This document shows positions 50,529-60,196 of a stretch of DNA of 64,000 nt, piece after piece. A program made the translations under genes and the position numbers. The stretch's first letter is position 1. Each line of letters opens with the position of its first letter. The stretch is from positions 1-64,000 of the forward strand of contig JADEZQ010000007.1 of NCBI GenBank assembly GCA_015206785.1, given 5' to 3'. The notes under the pieces were generated by a model. It worked only from the letters and a program-made list of their open reading frames with translations. It made no database searches and was not told the origin of the DNA. The DNA is from Quinella sp. 2Q5 (GTDB lineage Bacteria; Bacillota; Negativicutes; Selenomonadales; Selenomonadaceae).

Positions 50529-51158
50529 TCATTCGCGCAAGCTGTCCTTCCAGACGGCGCACAGTGCACGGAAGATTATCAGCGACGAGGCGGCACCTGG
50601 GTCTTCGCAGCCGATGGATTTGTCGCCGATGGAAGCGGCACGACCTTTGCGGGCGGCGATTGTCTTGGTGAATTCGAGCCCGTCACGAGCGGCGTCGCGT
50701 GCCTGCGTCAAAATATCCTCGAACGATTTGCCCGCGCAGTTCTCTGCCGCAAAGGAATCGCGAATCGGAATCAGGACGTCGAGCATGGTTTTATCGCCGC
50801 GGTCAGCATTTCCGCGCTTTTGAATCTCGGCGACCATAGCGGTGAAAATTTTTTCCAACGTGGCGGCGTCAAGTGCACAATCTTCGTCGACGACCCTTGC
50901 CGCCTCGGAAAATGCCGCGCCATACAGTGGCCCCGCCGAACCTCCGACGTTCGCCGTGACGGCCTCGCCAACCGCCTGCAAAACTTCCTTCAAGCCCGCC
51001 TCTTCGTCCAGCTCGGCAAGAGCCTCGTGAGCAGCCTGTGCGCCGCGTGCCATGTTGAGCCCGTGGTCGCCGTCGCCGATTTTGTCGTCAAGCTCGTTCA
51101 AAAAATCCTTCTCGTTCAGAACAGCCCGAATCGCAGCCTCCGTCGCATCCCGTACCAT
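50529..51158 (-). CDS. dhaL: Dihydroxyacetone kinase L subunit-like protein (DhaL)
   Basis: A 209-aa all-helical DAK2-domain protein. ADP/magnesium-binding motif IGDGDHGLNMARG, NVGGSAGPLYGAAF, then GDKTMLDVLIPIRDSF and a final DPGAASSLIIF are family-specific. DhaL transfers phosphate to dihydroxyacetone bound by DhaK, using DhaM or ATP. Neither dhaK nor dhaM is beside it, so its partner is elsewhere or its role has changed. It diverges from a LysR regulator gene. Confidence 0.9.
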   Translation of the reverse strand: MVRDATEAAIRAVLNEKDFLNELDDKIGDGDHGLNMARGAQAAHEALAELDEEAGLKEVLQAVGEAVTANVGGSAGPLYGAAFSEAARVVDEDCALDAATLEKIFTAMVAEIQKRGNADRGDKTMLDVLIPIRDSFAAENCAGKSFEDILTQARDAARDGLEFTKTIAARKGRAASIGDKSIGCEDPGAASSLIIFRALCAVWKDSLRE

Positions 51159-51281
51159 TTGGAATCCCCCTTTGCAGATTTGTCAACAAAACTATACCAT
51201 ATCGCGACGAGTTGTGCTATAATGCCCGCAACGTTTGAACTGCCGGCAGTAAAAAAAATTTAATGGAGATGACTTCGCAAA

Positions 51282-52184
51282 ATGGGACAGACTATCGGCA
51301 TTAAGGACATGCGGGCGTTCTTCGCCATCGTTGAAGAAGGCAACATCAGCCACGCGGCGCAGCGGTTGGGAATAGCTCAACCTGCGCTTAGTCGGCAAAT
51401 GAAGCACCTGGAAGAAAATTTGGGCGTGAAACTTTTTGAGCGGGGCTCGCGGCGCATTCGATTGACTGAAGCGGGGCAGGTGCTCTATAACCGCGTGGAA
51501 AGCATTCTCGGCATGGTTGACGGCACCGTCCGCGAAATCACAGAGATTGGCTCCGGCACAAAGGGCACCATACGCATCGGCACCATCACCACATCGGGCG
51601 CAATGATTCTGCCCGACCTCATCGCCGAATTCCGCAAGACCTATCCCGACGTCACGTTCGAAATTTGGGAGGCGGAAGGCGCGCGGATTATCGAACTGTT
51701 GGACAACCGCATAATCGAAATCGCCATCACCCGCACGCAGGTGGACAACACGAACTACGACCTGCTTGTCTTGCCCAACGAACCGCTCGTTATGGTGATG
51801 AATTCCCAAAACGTTTGCGGCACCGGCGACACCATTCGTCTGGCGCAGCTCAAAGACAAACCGCTGATTATTCCGCTTCGCTGGAAGTCCAACTTCATCG
51901 CCGCCTGCAAAAAGCTCGGCTTCGACCCGAACATAATTTGCGTATCCGACAGCATCGTTCAGGATTTGCTTATGGTCAAGATGAATTTGGGCATGGCAAT
52001 GATCCCCTTCTCCGGCAAGCGGCTGCTCACCGACGGCGACCTTATCTACAAACGAATCGTCGAACCGGAAATGACGACGCACACCGTCGTTGCCTGGCTC
52101 AAGAACCAGACGCTGTCGACCTCGTGCAAAAACTTCATCGACACGTTCAAGCGCATGTTCGTCCGCGAAAAGATCAGCCTCTAA
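51282..52184 (+). CDS. LysR family transcriptional regulator
   Basis: A 300-aa regulator with an N-terminal winged HTH ([61 protein letters not shown]) and a C-terminal effector domain ([39 protein letters not shown]). A perfect TATAAT lies at 51218-51223. It is divergent from dhaL, and LysR regulators often control the gene next to them, so dhaL is a candidate target. The effector is unknown. Confidence 0.93.
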   Translation: MGQTIGIKDMRAFFAIVEEGNISHAAQRLGIAQPALSRQMKHLEENLGVKLFERGSRRIRLTEAGQVLYNRVESILGMVDGTVREITEIGSGTKGTIRIGTITTSGAMILPDLIAEFRKTYPDVTFEIWEAEGARIIELLDNRIIEIAITRTQVDNTNYDLLVLPNEPLVMVMNSQNVCGTGDTIRLAQLKDKPLIIPLRWKSNFIAACKKLGFDPNIICVSDSIVQDLLMVKMNLGMAMIPFSGKRLLTDGDLIYKRIVEPEMTTHTVVAWLKNQTLSTSCKNFIDTFKRMFVREKISL

Positions 52185-52203
52185 AAAATTTTTCCCGCAA
52201 CAA

Positions 52204-52231
52204 AAAATCCCCGGCAAGCGTCGGGGATTTT
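52204..52231. terminator. Bidirectional terminator between the LysR gene and secA
   Basis: AAAATCCCCG/CGGGGATTTT stem with a short loop between convergent genes. Confidence 0.88.
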
Positions 52232-52250
52232 CGTTTGCTTGGATGTGCTC

Positions 52251-54890
52251 TCAGCGGTTGCGTCCACAGCAGTTCTTGTACTTTTTGCCGGAGCCGCACG
52301 GGCACGGGTCGTTGCGCCCGATTTTTTTGCCGTCGGCGGTCTTGGGGCGTTTGTTGCTTTCGGCGGGGGAAGTGTCGTCGCCGTGGGAAGCACGCGCGGT
52401 TTGCAGCCGGTCGGCAACCTTTGCCTGTTCGCGGCGGACGACTGATTCAGCTTCGCGCACGTCTTTGGCGGAAGGTTGAGCGGGCTCGTCGTCGGTTTCG
52501 GTATCGGTGGGCTCTTCGGATTCGGGCGGCGTGTTGACGATTGCCACGTGATACATCGTCGTTGCGATTTGGTCCTGAATGGCACCTTCCATCTCCTCGA
52601 ACATCGCCAGAGCCTCAATCTTGTATTCGACCAGCGGCGCGCGTTGACCATAAGCCCGAAGGTTGATGCCCTCGCGCAACATGTCCATATGGTCAAGGTG
52701 CTCCATCCATTTGTTGTCGACGATACGCAACATGACGACCTTCTCCAGCTCGCGCATGACCGTCGCCGTGAACATTTCTTCGCGCTGTTTGTAAGCGTCC
52801 TCGGCAAGCTGTTCGAGATGCGTCTTGAGTTCGTCGCGGCTCATTGCGGAAAGTTCGTCGACCTTCAACACACCGGGCGGCGCAAAAATTTTTTCCGCGT
52901 CCTTGATGAGTTCGTCGAGCTGCCACTCTTCGGGATAAAGCTTCTCGTTGGCGTACTGATTCATTTCCTGCTTGATGATGTGGTTGACCATGCCGCGAAT
53001 GTTGTCGCGAAGATTTTCCCCGCGCAGAATTTTCCGCCGCTCGCCGTACATGATCTCGCGTTGCTGATTCATGACGTCGTCGTATTCCAAAACGTGTTTG
53101 CGGATGTCGAAGTTGCGAGCCTCAACCTTCTTCTGCGCGTGCTCAATCGATTTGGTTATCAGCGAATGTTCGATGGGCTCGTCCTCTTCCATGCCGAGCT
53201 TGTCCATAATCTTGGCGATGTTCTCCGAAGCGAACAGCCGCATCAAATCATCTTCCAACGAGATGTAGAAGCGCGATTCGCCGGGGTCGCCTTGACGACC
53301 GGAACGCCCGCGCAGCTGGTTGTCAATGCGGCGGGATTCGTGACGTTCGGTGCCGACGATGAACAGCCCGCCGAGTTCGGGCACGCCGTCGCCGAGCTTG
53401 ATGTCCGTGCCGCGGCCAGCCATGTTCGTGGCGATGGTGACGACGCCGCGTTGACCCGCGTCCGCAACGATTTGAGCTTCCTTCTCGTGGAACTTGGCGT
53501 TCAGGACGCTGTGGGGAATGCCGCGCTTCTTTAGGTAGCCGCTGAGTTCTTCGGACTGTTCGATTGACGTGGTGCCGATGAGCACGGGCTGACCTTTGGC
53601 GTGAACCTGTTCGACCAAATCGGCAACGGCTTTATATTTGGCGCGTTTGTTCTTGTAGACGACGTCGGGGTGGTCGGTGCGGCGAACGGGTTTGTTCGTG
53701 GGAATGACGACGACGGGCAGCTTGTAAATTTTGAGGAACTCGTCCTCCTCGGTCTTGGCAGTGCCGGTCATACCCGCAAGCTTGTCGTACATGCGGAAAT
53801 AATTCTGGAACGTTATCGTCGCCAAAGTCTGAGACTCTCGCTGAATGCGCACGCCCTCCTTCGCCTCGATGGCCTGATGCAAACCGTCGGAATATCTGCG
53901 GCCGGTCATGAGCCTGCCCGTGAATTCGTCGACGATGATGATTTCGTTGTCGCGCACGACGTAATCGCGGTCGCGTTTCATCAGAGCCTTCGCACGCAGC
54001 GCGGCGGTGAAGCAGTGGCTGTATTCGATGTTCTCCGGCGCGTAGAGATTCTGAATGCCGAGGAACCGTTCAATCTTTGGGACGACTTCGTCTTTGGGAG
54101 CGACGGTCTTCTGCTTCTCGTCGACGGTGAAGTCTTCGCCTTCCTTAAGGTTGGCGACGGCGCGAGCCATCACCGCATAAATTTCCGTGGACTTCGCGCC
54201 CGGTCCGCTGATGATGAGCGGCGTGCGTGCCTCGTCAATCAGAATCGAGTCAACCTCGTCGACGATAGCGTAGTGCAACGGACGCTGAACCATCTGCTCT
54301 TCGTGGACGACCATGTTGTCGCGCAGGTAATCGAATCCGAATTCGTTGTTCGTGCCGAAGGTCACGTCGCAACCGTAAGCGAGCTTTCGTTCGGGAAAAT
54401 CCATGTCGTGCAGAATCAAACCGACGCTCAAGCCCAGGAAGTTATACAACTGCCCCATCCATTCCGAATCGCGGCGGGCAAGGTAATCGTTGACGGTGAC
54501 CATGTGAACGCCCTTGCCCTCCAGCGCATTCAAATACACCGGCAACGTCGCCACGAGCGTCTTGCCTTCGCCGGTCTTCATCTCGGCAATCTTTCCCTCG
54601 TGCAGACACATGCCGCCCATCAGCTGAACGTCGAAGTGCCTCATGCCCAAAACCCTGCGCGAAGCTTCACGGCAGACGGCAAACGCTTCGGGCAGAATGT
54701 CGTCGAGGGTCTCGCCCGCGGCAAGTCGTTCGCGAAATCTTTCCGTCGACGCGGTCAACTTGTCGTCGGTCAGGCTCTCCATCTGCGGCTCAAGCGCGTT
54801 AATTTTATCGACAGTCTTCTGCAGACGTTTGATCTCCTTGTCGTTGTTGTCGCCCAAAAATCTCTTCAAGAATCCGAACACGGTTATCAC
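52251..54890 (-). CDS. secA: Protein translocase ATPase SecA
   Basis: An 879-aa preprotein motor. Walker [14 protein letters not shown] (about residues 105-117), [19 protein letters not shown] (Walker B), preprotein cross-linking domain, helicase motifs [12 protein letters not shown] and [29 protein letters not shown], and a C-terminal zinc tail [15 protein letters not shown] that binds SecB or ribosomes. A run rich in Asp, Glu and Pro precedes the tail. A promoter lies upstream at 54944-54916. Confidence 0.98.
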   Translation of the reverse strand: MITVFGFLKRFLGDNNDKEIKRLQKTVDKINALEPQMESLTDDKLTASTERFRERLAAGETLDDILPEAFAVCREASRRVLGMRHFDVQLMGGMCLHEGKIAEMKTGEGKTLVATLPVYLNALEGKGVHMVTVNDYLARRDSEWMGQLYNFLGLSVGLILHDMDFPERKLAYGCDVTFGTNNEFGFDYLRDNMVVHEEQMVQRPLHYAIVDEVDSILIDEARTPLIISGPGAKSTEIYAVMARAVANLKEGEDFTVDEKQKTVAPKDEVVPKIERFLGIQNLYAPENIEYSHCFTAALRAKALMKRDRDYVVRDNEIIIVDEFTGRLMTGRRYSDGLHQAIEAKEGVRIQRESQTLATITFQNYFRMYDKLAGMTGTAKTEEDEFLKIYKLPVVVIPTNKPVRRTDHPDVVYKNKRAKYKAVADLVEQVHAKGQPVLIGTTSIEQSEELSGYLKKRGIPHSVLNAKFHEKEAQIVADAGQRGVVTIATNMAGRGTDIKLGDGVPELGGLFIVGTERHESRRIDNQLRGRSGRQGDPGESRFYISLEDDLMRLFASENIAKIMDKLGMEEDEPIEHSLITKSIEHAQKKVEARNFDIRKHVLEYDDVMNQQREIMYGERRKILRGENLRDNIRGMVNHIIKQEMNQYANEKLYPEEWQLDELIKDAEKIFAPPGVLKVDELSAMSRDELKTHLEQLAEDAYKQREEMFTATVMRELEKVVMLRIVDNKWMEHLDHMDMLREGINLRAYGQRAPLVEYKIEALAMFEEMEGAIQDQIATTMYHVAIVNTPPESEEPTDTETDDEPAQPSAKDVREAESVVRREQAKVADRLQTARASHGDDTSPAESNKRPKTADGKKIGRNDPCPCGSGKKYKNCCGRNR

Positions 54891-54915
54891 TCCCCGAAAA
54901 TTTTTTCACGCGGCG

Positions 54916-54944
54916 ATTATACCAACTCACCCGGCTTTCGGCAA
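54916..54944 (-). promoter_or_regulatory. Promoter of secA
   Basis: On the minus strand TTGCCG, a 17-nt spacer and a perfect TATAAT. Confidence 0.75.
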
Positions 54945-54951
54945 ATGCCCG

Positions 54952-54980
54952 TTGAAATTTCGGCGCGCGTGATATAAAAT
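54952..54980 (+). promoter_or_regulatory. Promoter of yhdT-panF
   Basis: TTGAAA at 54952-54957 and TAAAAT at 54975-54980, spacer 17 nt. It is back to back with the secA promoter. Confidence 0.6.
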
Positions 54981-55039
54981 TCGGCGCGAAAATTTGAGCT
55001 CGTACTTCCACGCGGAGACGAGACTTGGAGGTTTTGCAG

Positions 55040-55318
55040 ATGAAACGTTCTGTTCGTGCGTCCATGAGCGACGCGCAAAAGTTCAGCCTGGTCAGGCGCG
55101 AGGCAATGTACACGGGTCTTGCGCTGGTCGGGCTGATTGTTTTCTGGCTGGTCGCCGGCTTCGGCACGGCGGGCGTCGACGCAAAAATTTTTCACGTGCC
55201 GCTGTGGGCTGTGCTCGGCACCGTCGGCGTGTGGCTCGTTGCAATCGTCATCAGCTTCGTGTTGAGCCGCGTGCTCTTCCGCGACATAGACTTGGGCGGT
55301 GATGACGATGGCAGGTAA
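55040..55318 (+). CDS. YhdT/DUF997 family membrane protein
   Basis: A 92-aa protein with two helices (AMYTGLALVGLIVFWLVAGFG and VPLWAVLGTVGVWLVAIVISFVLS) and FRDIDLGGDD at the end. The family nearly always lies directly before panF and is thought to help that symporter. The ATG at 55040 has GGAG about 9 nt upstream, and the end overlaps the panF start. Confidence 0.85.
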   Translation: MKRSVRASMSDAQKFSLVRREAMYTGLALVGLIVFWLVAGFGTAGVDAKIFHVPLWAVLGTVGVWLVAIVISFVLSRVLFRDIDLGGDDDGR

Positions 55319-56795
55319 TCTTCGCTCAATGATTTTGCTTCTGCCGCTGATTTTTTTCATGGCGGTAATGGTCGCAATCAGCTTCTATGTTCGGCACAAG
55401 CAGGCGGGCAAAAATTTCGTGAGCAGTTACTTTGTCGGCAACCGTGAGCTCGGCGGCTTCGTGTTGGCAATGACAACCGTTGCAACCTACAGCTCCGTTT
55501 CAAGTTTTGTCGGCGGGCCGGGCATGGCGTATCAAGTCGGCTTCGGCTGGATTTATATGGCGGTCGTGCAAGTGACGGCGATTTTCCTCGTGCTGGGCAT
55601 TTTCGGCAAGCGCGTCGCACTTCTTGCCCGCAAGCTCAATGCCGTTACCGTCGTCGACATCATCCGCGCAAGGTTCCAATCGGATTTTTTAGCGGCAGTG
55701 GCGGCGTTCGTGATAGTTTTATTTTTCTGCGGCACAATGACGGCGCAATTTGTCGGCGGCGCAAAACTTTTCGCTGCGGTGACGGACTACAGCTACGAGG
55801 CGGGCTTAATCCTGTTCGGCTTGACGGTCGTCATTTACACGTCAATCGGCGGCTTCAGGGCGGTTGCGCTGACCGATACCTGTTGCGCGATAATGATGAT
55901 GGTCGGCATCGTTTTGTTGCTCCATTACGTCTTGCGGGCGGGCGGCGGCTACGAAAACATCATGACGACGCTTGAGACAAACAATCCCGAACTGTTTGAG
56001 CCGTTCAGCTTCGGGAACATGCCCTGGACAATTTACTTCACGCAATGGCTGCTTGTCGGCATTTGTACAATCGCTCTGCCGCAATCCGTCGTGCGCGGCA
56101 TCAGCTACAAAAACACGGCGGGACTGCATCAGGCAATGCTTATCGGCACGGTCGTCGTCGGCTTTATGAACATCGGCATAAACTTCACGGGCATTTTGGC
56201 TCACGGCGTGTTGACCGGCAGCGCGGCAGACTACGGCGGCGTCGACAACATCATACCCACGACGATTGTTATGGCAATGCCGATTGAACTTGTCGGGCTT
56301 GCGATAATCGGTCCGCTTGCCGCGTCAATATCGACAATATCGGGCTTGCTGATTGTTGCGTCGAGCGCGATTGTCAAGGACGTGTATTTGCATTACGCGC
56401 AGAAAAATAATCGTGTCGTGACACCTGCGCGGGTCAAAGCTCTGTCAATGGCAACGACGGCTATCATCGGCGCGGCAGTCTTCGTCATCGCACTCACGCC
56501 GCCGAGTTTGATCTGGCTGATAAACATGTTCGCCTTCGGCGGGCTGGAGACGGCTTTCTTCTGGACGCTGCTGCTCGGACTCTTCTGGCGTCGCGCAAAT
56601 CGTCTGGGTGCTCTGCTGTCAATGGCGGGCGGAACGATTGTCTACTGCGCCACGCAGGCTTCGGGCTTCAAAATCTTTGACCTGCACCAAATCACCATCG
56701 GCATCGCCGTCTCGCTGATACTCTTCCTCGTCGGCTCATTCATCGGTAAACGCACCAACGACGCCACGCTGAAAATTTTCTTCCCGCACGATTGA
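55308..56795 (+). CDS. panF: Sodium/pantothenate symporter PanF
   Basis: A 495-aa member of the sodium:solute symporter family with about 13 helices. PanF-like segments: SSYFVGNRELGGFVLAMTTVATYSSVSSFVGGPGMAYQVGFGWIYMA, VYTSIGGFRAVALTD and PQSVVRGISYKNTAGLHQAM. It takes up pantothenate for coenzyme A synthesis. Three close starts exist (GTG 55299, ATG 55302, ATG 55308); the last is best spaced from GGCGG. The frame overlaps yhdT. Confidence 0.9.
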   Translation: MAGNLRSMILLLPLIFFMAVMVAISFYVRHKQAGKNFVSSYFVGNRELGGFVLAMTTVATYSSVSSFVGGPGMAYQVGFGWIYMAVVQVTAIFLVLGIFGKRVALLARKLNAVTVVDIIRARFQSDFLAAVAAFVIVLFFCGTMTAQFVGGAKLFAAVTDYSYEAGLILFGLTVVIYTSIGGFRAVALTDTCCAIMMMVGIVLLLHYVLRAGGGYENIMTTLETNNPELFEPFSFGNMPWTIYFTQWLLVGICTIALPQSVVRGISYKNTAGLHQAMLIGTVVVGFMNIGINFTGILAHGVLTGSAADYGGVDNIIPTTIVMAMPIELVGLAIIGPLAASISTISGLLIVASSAIVKDVYLHYAQKNNRVVTPARVKALSMATTAIIGAAVFVIALTPPSLIWLINMFAFGGLETAFFWTLLLGLFWRRANRLGALLSMAGGTIVYCATQASGFKIFDLHQITIGIAVSLILFLVGSFIGKRTNDATLKIFFPHD

Positions 56796-56825
56796 CGCGT
56801 TAATTGTCTGAAAACGTCCCGCGGG

Positions 56826-56854
56826 TTGAAATTATCTGCACGGTGTGCTAGATT
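56826..56854 (+). promoter_or_regulatory. Promoter of the terD operon
   Basis: TTGAAA at 56826-56831 and TAGATT at 56849-56854, spacer 17 nt, about 70 nt before the first terD start. Confidence 0.6.
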
Positions 56855-56927
56855 ATGCGCGGTTTAAAAAAGTTCAACGTCGCGGCAACGTCGCGGCTCG
56901 GAAAAAATTTTTGGGAGGTTTATTCTT

Positions 56928-57506
56928 ATGGCAGTCAGTTTGAAAAAAGGACAGAAGGTTGACCTCACGAAGACAAACCCCGGCTTGAAGGAGATCCTCA
57001 TCGGGCTCGGCTGGGACACCAACAAATACGACGGCGGCTCGGAGTTCGACCTGGACACGGCGGCGTTCATGCTCAAGGGCGACGGCAAGGTTGCTTCCGA
57101 CGCGGACTTCATCTTCTACGGCAACCTTAAGCACGCTTCCGGCTCCGTCGAACACATGGGCGACAACCTGACCGGCGAGGGCGAAGGCGACGACGAGCAA
57201 ATCAAAATCGACCTGTCGAAAGTTCCCGCAGATGTCGAGAAGATCGACTTCACCGTCACCATCTACGAAGCCGACGAACGCAAGCAGAACTTCGGGCAGG
57301 TTGAAAACGCCTTTATCCGCGTGGTGAACATGGCGAACAACGAAGAGCTCATCCGCTACGACCTGGGCGAGGACTTCTCAGTCGAAACCGCCGTCGTCAT
57401 CGGCGAACTTTATCGCAACAAAGGCGAATGGAAGTTCAACGCAATCGGCTCCGGCTTCAGCGGCGGGCTTGCCGCGCTGTGCGGAAACTTCGGCGTCAAC
57501 GTGTAA
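56928..57506 (+). CDS. TerD family stress protein (first copy)
   Basis: A 192-aa TerD-domain protein. Family marks: [47 protein letters not shown], then [25 protein letters not shown], the acidic stretch that binds two Ca2+ ions in the family, and a final [27 protein letters not shown]. Known TerD proteins accompany resistance to tellurite, phage or other stress, but their biochemical role is unclear. GGGAGG lies upstream. It heads an operon with a second TerD and a Ca2+ pump. Confidence 0.94.
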   Translation: MAVSLKKGQKVDLTKTNPGLKEILIGLGWDTNKYDGGSEFDLDTAAFMLKGDGKVASDADFIFYGNLKHASGSVEHMGDNLTGEGEGDDEQIKIDLSKVPADVEKIDFTVTIYEADERKQNFGQVENAFIRVVNMANNEELIRYDLGEDFSVETAVVIGELYRNKGEWKFNAIGSGFSGGLAALCGNFGVNV

Positions 57507-57528
57507 TAACAATCTACGATAACCGTGG

Positions 57529-57565
57529 GGTGGTTAGTGGTCGGGCTTTCCGATTGCTAACCACC
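57529..57565 (+). promoter_or_regulatory. Stem-loop between the two terD genes
   Basis: GGTGGTTAG/CTAACCACC plus an inner TGGTCGG/CCGATTG stem (some G-U pairs) with a GCTTT loop, about 16 pairs. No T run follows, so it is not a classic terminator; it may protect the upstream message from decay or set different expression of the two genes. Confidence 0.6.
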
Positions 57566-57590
57566 TTTGCTAATGAAAGGAGCAATCGCA

Positions 57591-58199
57591 ATGTCTGTCA
57601 ATCTTCAGAAGGGGCAAAAGGTCTCGCTCAAAAAATCCGATGGCAAAAAACTTTCGCGGCTTATGGTCGGGCTCGGCTGGGACGCGGCAACGCAATCCGA
57701 ACCCAAAGGCGGCTTCTTCAGCAGAATCTTCAGCTCCACCACGAACATCGACTGCGACGCTTCCGTCTTCGCCTGCAAGGGCGGCAAGTTCGTCGACAAG
57801 CGCGACCTGGTCTGCTTCGCCAACCTTGAGCACTACAGCGGCGCAATCAAGCACATGGGCGACAACTTGACCGGCGAGGGCGAAGGTGACGACGAGCAAA
57901 TTTTCGTTGACCTGGACAAAATCCCCGCCGAATACGACAAGCTGATCTTCGTCGTCAACATCTACAAGGCAGTCGACCGCAAGCAACACTTCGGCATGAT
58001 TCGCAACGCTTACATCCGCATCATTGACCCCGACACGCGCGAGGAACTTTGCCGCTTCAACTTGAGCGACGATTATACCGACATGCTCTCAATGATTGCG
58101 GGCGAGGTCTACAGGCGCGGCGACGAATGGAAATTCAACGCAATCGGCTCCGGCACGAAGGACACCGGTCTCGGCGATTTGGCGAAGAGGTTTGCTTAA
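57591..58199 (+). CDS. TerD family stress protein (second copy, with insertion)
   Basis: A 202-aa paralogue of the preceding gene. It shares VNLQKGQKVSLKK, LMVGLGWDAA and [21 protein letters not shown]. After GLGWDAA it has an insertion of about 15 residues (SEPKGGFFSRIFSSTTN) and DCDASVFACKG in place of DLDTAAFML. Calcium-binding acidic residues appear kept. The ATG at 57591 has AAAGGAG 8 nt upstream. It ends four bases before the next gene. Confidence 0.93.
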   Translation: MSVNLQKGQKVSLKKSDGKKLSRLMVGLGWDAATQSEPKGGFFSRIFSSTTNIDCDASVFACKGGKFVDKRDLVCFANLEHYSGAIKHMGDNLTGEGEGDDEQIFVDLDKIPAEYDKLIFVVNIYKAVDRKQHFGMIRNAYIRIIDPDTREELCRFNLSDDYTDMLSMIAGEVYRRGDEWKFNAIGSGTKDTGLGDLAKRFA

Positions 58200-58202
58200 G
58201 CC

Positions 58203-59135
58203 ATGAAAAAATTTTTCGCGCTGCTGTTGACGGCTCTGTTCCTGCTGACGGCTCCCGCGCAGGCTCAGACCGTCACCCACATTGACGCCGCCGCCGACCG
58301 CGCAGGTGAGTCCGCCGAAAAATTTTACGCCACGCTGCCCCAAGCCACGGGTGATTACAAAAGCCGCCGCCGACCGATTCTGATTGAAGGCGCAATGAAC
58401 AGCGAGACTGGAACTCTCGTGCGTGCGCTGAAAAATCCCGTCGCCTATCGTGAACTCAACTGGCTGTTCGTCGCGGGCACGTACAAAAATTATCCCGTCG
58501 TCGTCGTGCGCACCGAACAGGGCGTTGCGAATGCGGCGGCGTCCACGGCGTTGGCTATCCGGAAATTTAATCCCATCGCCGTCATCAATCAGGGAACGGC
58601 GGGCGGACATGACCCTGCGTTGAAAATCGGCGACATCATCGTCGGCGCGAGCACCTTCGATTACACAGCCGTCAAGACCGCTTACACGCCGCGGGGCGCG
58701 GGCATCGACATTACTCAACAGAAAATGCGCGGCACCTACGCTTATGACGAGGCGACGAAAAATTTTCAGCCACGCGCTGAATATCGTGCTGACCCGACGC
58801 TGTTCAATATGGCGTTCGCCGCAGCCAATCGCAACGGAAGCTTCAACGTCGTTAGCGGCGTCATCGCCACGGGCAACGCTTGGCTTCAAGGCATCGATCA
58901 CATTGCCTTTCTGCACGAACGTTACGGCTCGACCTGCGAGGAGATGGAGACCTGCGCGGCGGCGTCCGTCTGTCAAACGGCGGGCGTTCCCTTCGTCGGC
59001 ATCCGCATCCTGTCCGACAACATCAACATCAATCGCGACTACGACCCCGATACCGGCGTGACCTGTCAGGAATTCGTTCTGCTCGTCGTGGAACAATACA
59101 TCGACGCCATTGTCAACAGAGGAGCCGCCAAATGA
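58203..59135 (+). CDS. Exported MTA/SAH nucleosidase-like protein (phosphorylase superfamily)
   Basis: A 310-aa protein of the nucleoside phosphorylase/MTAN fold with a clear signal peptide (MKKFFALLLTALFLLTAPAQA). Family marks: RTEQGVANAAASTALAIRKFNPIAVINQGTAGG, GDIIVGASTFDY, SGVIATGNAW, CEEMETCAAASVCQTAGVPFVGIRILSDN, where the final Asp is the usual catalytic acid and the Glu-Met-Glu stretch binds ribose. Most MTA/SAH nucleosidases are cytoplasmic; export suggests it works on periplasmic or outside nucleosides. It overlaps the next gene by 4 nt. Confidence 0.87.
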   Translation: MKKFFALLLTALFLLTAPAQAQTVTHIDAAADRAGESAEKFYATLPQATGDYKSRRRPILIEGAMNSETGTLVRALKNPVAYRELNWLFVAGTYKNYPVVVVRTEQGVANAAASTALAIRKFNPIAVINQGTAGGHDPALKIGDIIVGASTFDYTAVKTAYTPRGAGIDITQQKMRGTYAYDEATKNFQPRAEYRADPTLFNMAFAAANRNGSFNVVSGVIATGNAWLQGIDHIAFLHERYGSTCEEMETCAAASVCQTAGVPFVGIRILSDNININRDYDPDTGVTCQEFVLLVVEQYIDAIVNRGAAK

Positions 59136-60196
59136 ATCCCGCCATCAGCGTCATCGTCCCCATGTTCAACGCGCAAGACTACATCGGCGAATGTTTGACG
59201 AGTTTGGCTCAGCAGACGTTCACGGACTTTGAAATTGTCGTTGCGGACGATTGCTCAACCGATAGCTCCGTCGCCGTCGTCGAAAATTTTTCGCAGACCT
59301 TCGGCGGGCGATTGACTTTGACACAGACCGCCATCAACAGCGGTTCACCGGGCGTCGCGCGGAATTTGGCGTTGACCGTCGCGCGCGGCAAGTACGTCTG
59401 CTTCCTCGACAGCGACGACATGTTGACCGAGACCGCCCTTGCCGAGCTTCACGCCGCCGCAGAAAATTTTTCCGCCGACGTCGTCCACGCCGAACGTTGC
59501 ATCGTCTTCAAACGCATCAACGGCGAAATTATCGGCAAGCCCGCAACTTTCCAGACGGGTTCCCTCGTCACGGAGCCGACGCTCGAAACCTTCGACATCG
59601 GCGAACGCATCGTCGGCTTCACTCGCAAACGTTTCGTCTGGTGGGCGTGCACTAAACTTTTCCGCCGAAAGTTCCTCGTCGACAACCGAATCGTCTTCCC
59701 CGCCGCGAATGTCTTCGAGGATTTTGCGTTCGTGTTCATGTGCATCGCCGCCGCCCGCAATTATGTCCGCGTGCCCTACGTCAGCTATCTCTATCGAATC
59801 CGCGGCGACTCCATCTCGCAAAAAGTTCGCGATCCGATTGACAGCACCAAGACCGCGATCAAAGTTGCAGGGGCTCTGGCGAAGTTCATGGGCGGCAGAA
59901 AATTTTTCCGCGACAACCCGCAATACGAATACGCCCTGCTGGATTTCTTCCTGCAAGAACGGCTCGGCATCATCGCCAAAAGACTTTTCATCGACGGAAA
60001 CTTTTCGCCCGCCGACGTCTTCAGCACGCTGCGCGACGAAATTTTTTCCGCAGACCCGCCTGGCAACGTCGCGCTGACGGCGTATCTGTTCGTGGCGGCA
60101 AACATCTTCAAGCTTTACACGAATCAACAGGCGGCGGAGATTGACGCGCTCAAACGTCAATCGCCCGCGCCGAAGAATTTGGAGGTTACGAATTGA
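59132..60196 (+). CDS. GT2 family glycosyltransferase
   Basis: A 354-aa enzyme with an N-terminal GT-A fold: SVIVPMFNAQDYIGECLTSLAQQTFTDFEIVVADDCSTDSS and DXD-type CFLDSDDML. The rest (FVWWACTKLFRRKFLV, FEDFAFVFMCIAAA) is typical of EpsH/WcaA-like surface polysaccharide transferases. The donor sugar is not known. The start is ATG overlapping the previous stop; a longer frame in the same phase runs back into the nucleosidase gene and is rejected. It overlaps the Ca2+ ATPase start. Confidence 0.9.
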   Translation: MNPAISVIVPMFNAQDYIGECLTSLAQQTFTDFEIVVADDCSTDSSVAVVENFSQTFGGRLTLTQTAINSGSPGVARNLALTVARGKYVCFLDSDDMLTETALAELHAAAENFSADVVHAERCIVFKRINGEIIGKPATFQTGSLVTEPTLETFDIGERIVGFTRKRFVWWACTKLFRRKFLVDNRIVFPAANVFEDFAFVFMCIAAARNYVRVPYVSYLYRIRGDSISQKVRDPIDSTKTAIKVAGALAKFMGGRKFFRDNPQYEYALLDFFLQERLGIIAKRLFIDGNFSPADVFSTLRDEIFSADPPGNVALTAYLFVAANIFKLYTNQQAAEIDALKRQSPAPKNLEVTN

